From a virus, in IMG/VR virus record IMGVR_UViG_3300009068_000149, positions 1 to 28,299 of that record: a stretch of DNA of 28,299 nucleotides. One strand, written 5' to 3'. The notes below the pieces were generated by a model that worked only from the letters and a program-made list of their open reading frames with translations, was not told the origin of the DNA and did no database searches. The position numbers were made by a program, and so were the translations under genes. The stretch's first letter is position 1. Each line of letters begins with the position of its first letter. Shown piece by piece: positions 22,298 through 28,299 of the stretch.

Positions 22298-23112
22298 TGG
22301 CTAAAGAAAAACAAGAATACGACTATGAAGGTGACATGGCTATGTCACAACTTAAGTCTATTATTGCCAACGCACAGCGTATCCATGATATGCTAGAACG
22401 CGACACAAATATTCCTGAATGGGTACAGTCAAAGATCACTCTTGCTGAGGACTACATCTCGACTGCTGCTAACTATATGCAGGGTGAGATGAAGGAAGAA
22501 TATTCAAAATCAACTGCAATAGAACAAAGAATGCATAGCATTGTGGCGCATCCTGTCCATGGCCGTGTATTATCTAATGCAAAATATAATAAAGGTGGAA
22601 GTACATCTAGACCTTATATCTCAGCAAAAGCATTTGCAGATAAAACTGCGGCACGTCATAATAAACACGATTCTGATAGAAAATATACTGTTCATAAATT
22701 ATATCCTGACTCCGATTCTACTCAACATATCATTAAAGTTTCTGGACCAAAAAGAACCGGTTATTTTGCAGAAGAAACTGTTCACTCTGTGCATGTCAAG
22801 ACATATGACTCACACGGTGAAAAGCAGATGAACTCGCCAGATTTCAAGAAGCATGTTGCTGCACACGGCGGTGAACTGGATTATGTTTCCGATAAGGGTG
22901 CAGCATTCAAGTTTAAGTCGGCATCACATGCTGCACAGTTTCACCGTGGTGTTCAATCAAAGTTTAGAGAGCTTGATTCCGAACATGATATGCATGAAGA
23001 TGTTGCAATGGGAACCGGTCCTGTGAACGTTGCTGCTAATGTAGCCGATCCAAAGAACAAGAGACTGTTTGACAAACCAATGAAGAGATTCAAAAGCTTT
23101 AAGGCTAAATAA
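22297..23112 (+). CDS. Modular phage protein with inserted AT-rich domain (271 aa)
   Basis: A 271-residue protein made of parts. Residues 1-65 (YEGDMAMSQLKSIIANAQ, MLERDTNIPEWVQSKITLAEDYI) are a helical module common in T4-like phage proteins. Residues about 66-165 (YNKGGSTSRPYISAKAFADKTA, KYTVHKLYPDSDSTQHIIKV) are encoded by DNA near 33 percent G+C by hand count (22561-22740), below its flanks of about 43-45 percent. A third basic His-rich segment (FKKHVAAHGGELDYVSDKGAAF) and a tail VAMGTGPVNVAANVADP end the protein. It looks like a domain insertion. The frame is uninterrupted. Confidence 0.75.
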   Translation: MAKEKQEYDYEGDMAMSQLKSIIANAQRIHDMLERDTNIPEWVQSKITLAEDYISTAANYMQGEMKEEYSKSTAIEQRMHSIVAHPVHGRVLSNAKYNKGGSTSRPYISAKAFADKTAARHNKHDSDRKYTVHKLYPDSDSTQHIIKVSGPKRTGYFAEETVHSVHVKTYDSHGEKQMNSPDFKKHVAAHGGELDYVSDKGAAFKFKSASHAAQFHRGVQSKFRELDSEHDMHEDVAMGTGPVNVAANVADPKNKRLFDKPMKRFKSFKAK

Positions 23113-23113
23113 T

Positions 23114-23629
23114 ATGTTCGGCATGATCCCTCTACCATACAAGTTAATGGCCGCTGGTGCACTCCTAATTGGGGTGTTTATCTTTGGCTATATGAAGGGA
23201 TCAGCATATGCCGAGGCTGAACTGGCAAGATTCTCTGCCGAGAAGAGTGCACAGGTTGCCGAACTTGAAAAGAAAAATACAGAGATAAGTAACAAAGTAG
23301 TTACTGAGTTTGTTGATAGAACCAATACGATTAGGGAAAAGGAATATGTATACCGTGACATCGCTACAAAAGCTGTTCCTGCTCAGCACAATATGTCTAA
23401 TGGCTGGGTGTACGCGCACGACGCTAGTGCCACATCCGGTGATGCCGACCCCGCCAGAGCTTCTGATGCGAGCCCCTCAGGAATTAAAGACAATGAAGCC
23501 CTCCTTACCATCTTCAACAACTACTCTAGATGCCTCCAAAACAGCCAACAACTGATTGGTCTACAACAATGGATTGTAGAAAATAAAGCTGCTGTTGATG
23601 CTATGGCTGAAGAAAAGAAAAAGAAATGA
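23114..23629 (+). CDS. Inner-membrane spanin (i-spanin, Rz-like)
   Basis: A 171-residue protein with an uncleaved N-terminal transmembrane anchor (KLMAAGALLIGVFIFGYM, about 10-27), then a periplasmic coiled coil (AEAELARFSAEKSAQVAELEKKNTEISNKV, 32-62) and a Ser/Ala/Asp-rich stretch. This is the i-spanin design: it spans the periplasm and, with an outer-membrane lipoprotein, fuses the two membranes in the final lysis step. A complete o-spanin gene is embedded in its +1 frame (23346-23555), the Rz/Rz1 arrangement, which strongly supports the call. Holin candidates follow; the endolysin is at 1-737. Confidence 0.88.
   Translation: MFGMIPLPYKLMAAGALLIGVFIFGYMKGSAYAEAELARFSAEKSAQVAELEKKNTEISNKVVTEFVDRTNTIREKEYVYRDIATKAVPAQHNMSNGWVYAHDASATSGDADPARASDASPSGIKDNEALLTIFNNYSRCLQNSQQLIGLQQWIVENKAAVDAMAEEKKKK
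23346..23555 (+). CDS. Outer-membrane spanin lipoprotein (o-spanin, Rz1-like), embedded gene
   Basis: A 69-residue frame lying entirely within the i-spanin gene in the +1 frame. MYTVTSLQKLFLLSTICLMAGC is a lipoprotein signal peptide with lipobox L18-M-A-G-C22. The mature 48 residues are Pro-rich (VPHPVMPTPPELL, then KPSLPS), as in Rz1-type o-spanins. The ATG at 23346 has TAGGGA eight bases upstream; an upstream in-frame ATG at 23310 would add 12 residues before the signal. It should be lipidated, sent to the outer membrane and paired with the i-spanin. Confidence 0.88.
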   Translation: MYTVTSLQKLFLLSTICLMAGCTRTTLVPHPVMPTPPELLMRAPQELKTMKPSLPSSTTTLDASKTANN

Positions 23630-23847
23630 AGAAGTTTAAAGACTTTGAAGCAACTTCAGACACCGAAGAGGTTCCGTCAAAGGATAATCTAGTCAACATC
23701 ATTGCCAACTCTTTAAATCGTGCTGGTGGCAAAGATGACAAGACTATGCTGATGTTAATTGCTGCACTTGGGCTGTTGAATCTGTCCAAGGAAGGCCTTC
23801 CTCTCAGTGTTGCCAGAAGATTGGCTACTACACAATCAAAGAAGTAA
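23626..23847 (+). CDS. Small protein with SFK-type leader (73 aa)
   Basis: A 73-residue protein coupled by ATGA overlap to the i-spanin gene. It starts MKKFKDFEATSDTEE, similar to capsid-targeting-like leaders elsewhere in the window, though the I/L-x-E site is not exact. The rest is a helix pair (NLVNIIANSLNRAGGKDD, TMLMLIAALGLLNLSKEGLP) with moderate hydrophobicity, not a convincing transmembrane segment. Function unknown. Confidence 0.7.
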   Translation: MKKFKDFEATSDTEEVPSKDNLVNIIANSLNRAGGKDDKTMLMLIAALGLLNLSKEGLPLSVARRLATTQSKK

Positions 23848-23860
23848 TGGAGATAAAAAA

Positions 23861-24124
23861 ATGTGGGAAAAGATTAAAAAGTGGTTTGGATTTGCAGACC
23901 TAAATGAAGATGGTAGACTTACTGCTGAAGATATTGAACTTGCCAAGGCAATTGCTGAAGCCCGAATCAAAGATATAAACGAAGAGATCAACGAAAGAGT
24001 TGAGCGAATTGAAGAAGAAGTTGCTGACGTGATTGAGGCTGCCAAAAAAACTGTAGCACAGGTTGATGATATTGTCGAAGCTGCCCAAGGCAAACCACGC
24101 AAAGGCAGAAAGAAGAAAGTATAA
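23861..24124 (+). CDS. Small EF-hand-like coiled-coil protein (87 aa)
   Basis: An 87-residue protein; GGAG eight bases before the ATG. Residues 13-24 (DLNEDGRLTAED) form an EF-hand-type calcium loop with Asp13, Asn15, Asp17, Gly18, Leu20 and Asp24. A long acidic helix (EDIELAKAIAEARIKDINEEINERVERIEEEVADVI) follows and the end is strongly basic (GKPRKGRKKKV). The N-terminal MWEKIKKWFGF is amphipathic and could touch membranes. It lies in the membrane/lysis gene group; calcium binding is predicted, role unknown. It overlaps the next gene by one base. Confidence 0.7.
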   Translation: MWEKIKKWFGFADLNEDGRLTAEDIELAKAIAEARIKDINEEINERVERIEEEVADVIEAAKKTVAQVDDIVEAAQGKPRKGRKKKV

Positions 24125-24576
24125 TGGGACTACTATCATTCATTACAAAAGAAGAGACTATCACTTCTCTTCAGGATCTTGAACTTGCTAAGGGTAAGAT
24201 TCAGTTAACCATCATGAAGATGGCTGCATTTATTCTTGGTCTAATCATGGTTGCTGTTGTCTTTACTATGATGGTTGGACTATTTGTCCCTAATAGTGTG
24301 ATCGACAATAACGAGATCTTCAAGATTATCGGTCCTGCATTCTCGACTATTGTCGGCGCATTTGTTGGTGCGTTTGCTACGATGATGGGAATGAAGACTG
24401 CTGAGTTTGATCCTAACGTAAAGGTTCAGGAACTAGGCAAGACCGACCATGTCAAGATTGCTCAAGCTCGTACAGAGGAAGCCAAGGCGCATTCTATCGA
24501 GCTCGATAACGAAGCTAAAGAACTTGAACTAGTCAATAAGTACCATGATTCTGACGAAGATCACGGTCCTTTCTAA
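24124..24576 (+). CDS. Two-TM membrane protein, holin candidate (150 aa)
   Basis: A 150-residue protein with two transmembrane segments: MAAFILGLIMVAVVFTMMVGLF (about 33-54) and IFKIIGPAFSTIVGAFVGAFATMMGM (65-90), separated by a short loop with charged residues. A long charged helix follows (KIAQARTEEAKAHSIELDNEAKELEL). Placement after the spanins and before another two-TM protein suggests a holin or antiholin, but no family motif confirms it. The second hairpin is Gly/Ala-rich, as in many holins. Confidence 0.7.
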   Translation: MGLLSFITKEETITSLQDLELAKGKIQLTIMKMAAFILGLIMVAVVFTMMVGLFVPNSVIDNNEIFKIIGPAFSTIVGAFVGAFATMMGMKTAEFDPNVKVQELGKTDHVKIAQARTEEAKAHSIELDNEAKELELVNKYHDSDEDHGPF

Positions 24577-24587
24577 GGAATAAACAT

Positions 24588-24824
24588 ATGGACATCACCG
24601 GTTACATTAAAGGTATGATGGCCGACGGTAAAGGCAATCCATCTTCAAAGAGATGGATTGCCGCTATTGCTATGATTCTTGTGTGTGTCGGTTATATCGC
24701 AAATCTGTTCTGGGACTATACAGTCGAGCAGTTCATGTTCGACTCAGTAATGTACATTGTCATCGCAAGTCTTGGAATCACAGGCGCAGAGAAGTTTGCA
24801 CCTAAACCACCGACGGAAGAATAA
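24588..24824 (+). CDS. Small two-TM protein, holin candidate (78 aa)
   Basis: A 78-residue protein: a basic N-terminal patch (NPSSKRW), TM1 WIAAIAMILVCVGYIANLFW (23-42), a short loop (DYTVEQ), TM2 FMFDSVMYIVIASLGITGA (49-67), and a short tail KFAPKPPTEE. Size and topology fit class II holins, and I recall similar small membrane proteins beside structural genes in T4-like phages. AAGGAA is about seven bases upstream of the ATG. It is the most holin-like of the membrane proteins by length. Confidence 0.75.
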   Translation: MDITGYIKGMMADGKGNPSSKRWIAAIAMILVCVGYIANLFWDYTVEQFMFDSVMYIVIASLGITGAEKFAPKPPTEE

Positions 24825-24825
24825 G

Positions 24826-25302
24826 ATGGCGGCCCAACCGAGTATACAAAAACTAGCTGAGAATGTGTCGTATCTACAGCAGGATATGGCGAAGGTAGGT
24901 ATGCTTGTAGATCGGTTGGATACCACAATTGATAAACTTGCCGACATCTCTAACAATGTTTCAAACCTTCTAGCAGTACACGAAACTAAACTATCTACAC
25001 AAGAGATTATAAGTAAACAGACAGTGGATCTTGTAGAGAAAAGACGTATTGAGACTGATGATAAGTTGCAAACTATTCATGCAAGAATCTCATCTGGAGA
25101 AAAAGACTTGGCCGATAAAATCGATGTACAATATGATGAGATCATGTTAGAACTTAAAGACATGCGTCGTGAATCCACAGAACAACATAACAAACTATCA
25201 GGCCGTATTACTACCATGGAAAAGTGGATGTGGGCTGTTGTTGGTGGAGCTGGTGTAATCGGTTCCTTGATTACTATTGCAATTAGATTTATCCCCGCCT
25301 AA
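24826..25302 (+). CDS. Tail-anchored coiled-coil membrane protein (158 aa)
   Basis: A 158-residue protein: a long coiled coil (about 5-130; repeated hydrophobic positions in YLQQDMAKVGMLVDRLDTTIDKLADI and beyond) and one C-terminal transmembrane segment (MWAVVGGAGVIGSLITIAI, 135-153). The design matches the hemolysin XhlA-like family of lysis-associated proteins, though that family is shorter. The ATG at 24826 has GGAAG six bases upstream. It ends the lysis/membrane group, before the primase promoter. Confidence 0.7.
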   Translation: MAAQPSIQKLAENVSYLQQDMAKVGMLVDRLDTTIDKLADISNNVSNLLAVHETKLSTQEIISKQTVDLVEKRRIETDDKLQTIHARISSGEKDLADKIDVQYDEIMLELKDMRRESTEQHNKLSGRITTMEKWMWAVVGGAGVIGSLITIAIRFIPA

Positions 25303-25310
25303 TTATTTAG

Positions 25311-25338
25311 TGTACATAATTCCCCAACTGTGTATAAT
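25311..25338 (+). promoter_or_regulatory. TGTACA-N16-TATAAT promoter before primase
   Basis: TGTACA at 25311-25316, a 16-base spacer and TATAAT at 25333-25338. The predicted start near 25345 leaves a 19-base leader carrying AAGGA before the ATG at 25364. It starts the primase-to-nrdA unit. Confidence 0.7.
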
Positions 25339-25363
25339 GGTAATACAGTTGTAAGGAATAATA

Positions 25364-26383
25364 ATGCTTTGGTTAGACCACAAATACATTAACCTAATGT
25401 CATCTCGGCTTGAACGGTTCTCCCGTGTCAATGCTAACACCTATAAATTTAGATGCCCTATCTGTGGTGACTCACAGAAGGATACACGCAAGACCCGTGG
25501 GTACGTGTACATGCGTAAGGGCATACTTAAGTTCTTCTGCCATAACTGTAACGCCTCTATGGGTTTGCCATGGTTTATCAAGACCCAGGATCCGACACTA
25601 TATGCAGAGTATATCAAGGACAGGATGCTCGAGAGTGGACACAGAGATGAGGTGCAGGAGTTTGTCGATAAGATGAAAACTCCGGTCTTTATTAAGACTA
25701 CCGGTCTTAAGGATCTGCAGAAGATCTCACAACTGAAGGCAGAACATCCTGTCAAGGAATACGTGACTAAACGTCTGATCCCTTCTGATACCCACTATAA
25801 ACTATTCTATACCAAGAACTTTAAAACATGGGTCAATACCATGATCCCTGATAAGTTTGAGGATATAGAACACGATACTCCACGCCTAATCATCCCATTC
25901 CTTGATAAGGATAAGAACCTATTCGGATTCCAGGGCCGATCTTTTAAGAAGACCGGTATTCGTTACATAACTATTATGTTGGATGAAACCAAACCAAAGA
26001 TCTTTGGCCTGGATACTATGGATGATTCCAAAGATATATATGTAGTAGAAGGGCCGATCGATTCACTATTCTTACCGAATGGTATCGCATCGGCTGGCGG
26101 AGATCTTATTTCGCCACTGCAACAATTAGATGTACAAAAAGACAGGTTTGTTATAGTATATGATAATGAGCCAAGGAATAAAGAGACAATAAAAAAGATT
26201 GAGAAGGCCATTGACTCTGGGTATAGAGTGTGTATCTGGCCGACGGCTATGGAACAGAAGGACATTAATGATATGGTCCTGGCCGGTTACACAATCGAAA
26301 AGGTGAAGGAAATTATTGATGAATGCACTTACTCAGGACCAACTGGAAAACTACATCTCGCTATATGGCGAAAAGACCGTTGA
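25364..26383 (+). CDS. 61: DNA primase (T4 gp61-like)
   Basis: A 339-residue DnaG-type primase of the T4 gp61 family (T4 gp61 is 342). The N-terminal zinc-binding domain is CPIC (Cys31, Cys34) and CHNC (Cys59, Cys62). The TOPRIM core has VVEGPIDSLF (Glu229), VIVYDNEP (Asp267, Glu269) and QKDINDM (Asp300, Asp303). It should make RNA primers at the fork with the gp41-type helicase (4640-6052). It begins a new transcript with its own promoter. Its last 65 bases overlap the next gene in another frame. Confidence 0.95.
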   Translation: MLWLDHKYINLMSSRLERFSRVNANTYKFRCPICGDSQKDTRKTRGYVYMRKGILKFFCHNCNASMGLPWFIKTQDPTLYAEYIKDRMLESGHRDEVQEFVDKMKTPVFIKTTGLKDLQKISQLKAEHPVKEYVTKRLIPSDTHYKLFYTKNFKTWVNTMIPDKFEDIEHDTPRLIIPFLDKDKNLFGFQGRSFKKTGIRYITIMLDETKPKIFGLDTMDDSKDIYVVEGPIDSLFLPNGIASAGGDLISPLQQLDVQKDRFVIVYDNEPRNKETIKKIEKAIDSGYRVCIWPTAMEQKDINDMVLAGYTIEKVKEIIDECTYSGPTGKLHLAIWRKDR

Positions 26384-26597
26384 TGCTATTCAGAATCTAC
26401 CAGAGCAAAGACTCACATGGGTAGTCTATAATGCCAACATGGTACAGACAGCCGTAGAACTAATCATCGATCTTAGAGGCGAAGACTTCTATTATGACTA
26501 TGTTCAGGTCATGTCATGTGAACGTGGCGAGGATAACTGGGGTCCTCTGTACTTTGATCCCCATGTATTTAAACTATTAGGAAACGGATATGACTGA
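26319..26597 (+). CDS. Conserved hypothetical protein (92 aa)
   Basis: A 92-residue acidic protein. The ATG at 26319 has AAGGA (26307-26311) seven bases upstream, a good site even though it lies inside the primase gene. The sequence MNALTQDQLENYISLYGEKTVDAIQNLP and DFYYDYVQVMSCERGEDNWGPLYFDP is compact and resembles small proteins near primase in T4-like phages as I remember them. No catalytic motif is visible. It overlaps the primase by 65 bases and the next gene by 8, longer than usual for this window. Confidence 0.75.
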   Translation: MNALTQDQLENYISLYGEKTVDAIQNLPEQRLTWVVYNANMVQTAVELIIDLRGEDFYYDYVQVMSCERGEDNWGPLYFDPHVFKLLGNGYD

Positions 26598-26856
26598 TCT
26601 AGTAGCAAACGAGTATGGCGTAGAATTCGACCATATCGCAATCACCAAGCTTCGTATTCATAGAACAAACGGCATGTGGTTGGTCGAGTATCGACGTGTT
26701 CCGCGGTGGCCATTGGGTCTAGATCGTTGGTGGTGGTTCGATGACGGTACGTACACCGATTATGCAGATGCATCTAATCGTGTAGATCATCTTATTGGAC
26801 AAGGATATGTGTCTAAGGCACGATTCCAAACTGTGAAGGAATTTAATTTTGAGTGA
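26590..26856 (+). CDS. Hypothetical protein (88 aa)
   Basis: An 88-residue Trp/Tyr-rich protein (LRIHRTNGMWLVEYRRVPRWPLGLDRWWWFDDGTY), a short beta sheet by pattern, followed by a helix (DASNRVDHLIGQGY). It overlaps the previous gene by 8 bases. There is no motif for a known activity. It belongs to the primase-nrdA transcript. Confidence 0.7.
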   Translation: MTDLVANEYGVEFDHIAITKLRIHRTNGMWLVEYRRVPRWPLGLDRWWWFDDGTYTDYADASNRVDHLIGQGYVSKARFQTVKEFNFE

Positions 26857-27058
26857 TGATGCTAAAGAAGTAGAAGAAATGCTTGAGATGTTGAATCAAG
26901 CTTTCAACGAACATGAAGTGACAACATATGGCGATGTAATGGTTTTTCTTCAAATGTTGAGGGGACATTTGCCTGAATGGTGTGATGACGATTATAATCC
27001 TGTGCTCGATTATATTGAAGAAGTAATATGGCGAGACAATGATTTGAGGAATAGTTAA
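26849..27058 (+). CDS. Small acidic protein (69 aa, TTG start)
   Basis: A 69-residue acidic helical protein (EVEEMLEMLNQAFNEHEVTTYGDVMVFLQMLRG; YNPVLDYIEEVIW). The best start is TTG at 26849, overlapping the previous stop, because AAGGA lies eight bases upstream (26836-26840). An ATG at 26879 would shorten it by ten residues and lacks a clear site. It overlaps thyX by one base. Function unknown. Confidence 0.65.
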   Translation: MSDDAKEVEEMLEMLNQAFNEHEVTTYGDVMVFLQMLRGHLPEWCDDDYNPVLDYIEEVIWRDNDLRNS

Positions 27059-27759
27059 TGAGTAAAGTGAATTTAGTAGGCATTACACAGCCGAATGAAG
27101 AGTATACCGGTTGTAAGACCGCAAATGAGTTGATTGCATGGGTAGCTAGAGTATCTAATCCCAGCAACCAGAACAACACTGCTACAGCTCCTAAGCTAGT
27201 ACAGTATCTAATCCAGAACAAACACTGGTCACCTTTGGAGATGGTCCATGTCTCAATTGAAATTAAAACGACTCGCGACATTGCTCGCCAAATCCTCAGA
27301 CACAGAAGCTTCTCCTTCCAAGAGTATAGCCAACGTTATGCTGATCCAACAAGAGATCTTGGATTTATTACAAGGGAAGCCCGTCTACAGGATAACAAGA
27401 ACCGACAAAACTCTATCGAAGTAGCTGATGAAGAACTAAGTGACTCTTGGAATAGCATTCAAGATGCTGTTATTGATACTGCTAAAAATGCATATGAATG
27501 GGCAGTTAATAAAGGTATTGCTAAAGAACAGGCTCGCGCAGTTCTACCAGAAGGTAACACAGAGTCTATAATGATTATGTCTGGTTCACTTCGTTCATGG
27601 GTTCACTATTGTGAACTTCGTATGGACAAGGCAACTCAGAAAGAACACCGTGCAGTTGCACAACAGTGCTGGTGGATCATCAGTCAGCAATTTCCTGATA
27701 TTGTCAAAGGTCTTGATGGTATCAAGGCATGGGATGATTTTGTGAGTAAACTGCCATGA
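27058..27759 (+). CDS. thyX: Flavin-dependent thymidylate synthase ThyX
   Basis: A 233-residue ThyX converting dUMP to dTMP with FAD, methylene-tetrahydrofolate and NADPH, supplying phage DNA synthesis. The family signature RHR-x7-S is RHRSFSFQEYS (Arg81 to Ser91), followed by QRY. Downstream, EQARAVLPEGNTE carries the LP motif region and LRSWVHYCELRMDKATQKEHR the C-terminal active-site helix. Length matches the family. It is one base from the small gene upstream and ATGA-linked to an AbrB-like gene, then nrdA. Confidence 0.97.
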   Translation: MSKVNLVGITQPNEEYTGCKTANELIAWVARVSNPSNQNNTATAPKLVQYLIQNKHWSPLEMVHVSIEIKTTRDIARQILRHRSFSFQEYSQRYADPTRDLGFITREARLQDNKNRQNSIEVADEELSDSWNSIQDAVIDTAKNAYEWAVNKGIAKEQARAVLPEGNTESIMIMSGSLRSWVHYCELRMDKATQKEHRAVAQQCWWIISQQFPDIVKGLDGIKAWDDFVSKLP

Positions 27760-27929
27760 CACGAATGACAGTCAAGGAAGATGAACATGGTGAGTTATAT
27801 ATAGAACTACCAGATGAACTCATGGAAGAAATGGGTTGGAATGAAGACACAGAGCTGGTATGGACTGTTGCCGAAGACGGCACGATTGGACTAAGAAAGA
27901 GAATAGATGATCCAAGTAACGAAGCGTGA
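27756..27929 (+). CDS. Small AbrB-like protein (57 aa)
   Basis: A 57-residue gene coupled by ATGA to thyX and overlapping nrdA by 23 bases. The sequence MTVKEDEHGELYIELPDELMEEMGWNEDTELVW has the swapped-hairpin pattern of SpoVT/AbrB-type DNA-binding domains (strand, GELYIELP, helix, then GWNED-TELVW). Only one half-domain-sized unit is present, as in antitoxin-like or small regulatory AbrB proteins, which dimerise. It might regulate nucleotide-synthesis genes; no direct evidence. Confidence 0.7.
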   Translation: MTRMTVKEDEHGELYIELPDELMEEMGWNEDTELVWTVAEDGTIGLRKRIDDPSNEA

Positions 27930-28299
27930 TGGAACGCGTGAACCTTTAAATATTAATAAGTTCCATAAAGTTACTACATATGCCTGCGAAGGTCTAAGTG
28001 GTGTATCAGTTTCGGATCTAGAGATCAAGACTCATATCCAGTTTTATAATGGAATTAAGTCTACTGACATTCAAGAAACTCTTATCAAGGCAGCAGCTGA
28101 CCTCATCTCAGAGGAAGCTCCAAACTACCAATACGTTGCAGGCCGGCTGATCAACTATAACCTCCGTAAGGAAGTCTATGGGCAGTATGAGCCTATCTCT
28201 TTATGTCAACATTTTGCTAATGTAGTCGAAGAAGGCTATTATGATGAATCATTGGCTGATGTATATGACGATGCAGAGTGGTTTGAATTAGCAGAATAC
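27907..28299 (+). CDS. nrdA: Ribonucleotide reductase large subunit NrdA (partial, N-terminus)
   Basis: The first 131 residues; the window ends inside the gene. MIQVTKRDGTREPLNINKFHKVTTYACEGL is the start of the N-terminal region of class I RNR large subunits (related to the ATP-cone), and ETLIKAAADLISEEAPNYQYVAGRLINYNLRKEVY is the family-typical helix. The catalytic and cysteine residues lie beyond the window. It supplies deoxynucleotides and is grouped with thyX. The start overlaps the AbrB-like gene by 23 bases. Confidence 0.92.
   Translation, partial: MIQVTKRDGTREPLNINKFHKVTTYACEGLSGVSVSDLEIKTHIQFYNGIKSTDIQETLIKAAADLISEEAPNYQYVAGRLINYNLRKEVYGQYEPISLCQHFANVVEEGYYDESLADVYDDAEWFELAEY

Noticed and set aside
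22541-22831. Alternative frame of 96 codons inside the 22297 gene
   Set aside because: Low-complexity Ile/Leu/Asn-rich frame produced by the AT-rich insertion; the main frame is uninterrupted and continues on both sides.
13698-26140. Further TGTACA hexamers inside genes (for example near 13700, 19427, 25127 and 26129)
   Set aside because: No properly spaced -10 and no gene start follows; likely chance or codon-driven.
1-28299. CRISPR arrays, insertion sequences, integrase or attachment sites
   Set aside because: No regularly spaced direct repeats, transposase motifs, terminal inverted repeats or integrase genes were seen.

Overview
This window is a piece of a T4-like (Straboviridae/Kyanoviridae-type) tailed-phage genome. 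The evidence is a family B DNA polymerase, a UvsX recombinase, a gp41-type replicative helicase, a gp61-type primase, ThyX and the start of NrdA, with genes packed tightly in ATGA, TAATG and TGATG overlaps, and T4-like late promoter boxes (TATAAATA). Several small proteins between helicase and primase resemble, from memory, conserved hypothetical proteins of marine T4-like phages. No photosynthesis gene is present, Shine-Dalgarno sites are strong and base composition is moderate, so a Gram-negative heterotroph (perhaps a proteobacterium) is a reasonable host guess; the spanin pair and endolysin require a Gram-negative envelope. The host cannot be named from sequence alone.

Layout. (1) Positions 1-737, minus strand: 5' part of a two-domain endolysin (M15 peptidase plus GH19-like domain). 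(2) 809-6454: replication and recombination block: polymerase, small protein, UvsX, helicase, two small proteins. (3) 6455-7602: an unusual locus with a late-promoter-driven structured RNA ending in a terminator, a very G-poor small gene, a long hairpin leader placed exactly at a predicted transcription start, a conserved small protein and an unlisted 53-residue GTG-started membrane protein. (4) 7614-10363: a run of small early-type proteins, including an SGNH hydrolase and a Pyr_excise-like protein, closed by a strong terminator. (5) 10416-15180: PD-(D/E)XK nuclease-like protein, HAD phosphatase, hypothetical protein, KxDG nucleotidyltransferase (ligase-like), HxGH nucleotidyltransferase, AT-rich hypothetical protein. 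(6) 15285-23112: late-promoter-driven virion-type genes: large modular basic proteins, a DUF6321-like protein, a Dps-like ferritin, a repeat protein and structural proteins. (7) 23114-25302: membrane and lysis region: i-spanin with a fully embedded o-spanin, two small soluble proteins, two double-TM holin candidates and a tail-anchored coiled-coil protein. (8) 25364-28299: primase, three small proteins, ThyX, an AbrB-like protein and NrdA (cut by the window edge).

Two promoter classes divide the window. TGTACA-N16/17-TATACT-like elements precede polymerase, uvsX, the small-gene loci, the HAD gene and primase (early/middle genes). TATAAATA boxes precede the structured RNA, the nuclease-like gene, the 15285 gene and the 20640 structural gene (late genes).

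The most unusual content is the RNA-rich locus at 6455-7602, and a set of enzymes and modular basic proteins whose N-termini look like T4 capsid-targeting leaders with prohead-protease (I/L-x-E) sites. The latter suggests that nucleic-acid end-processing enzymes may be packaged in the head and injected. That is inference, not shown.
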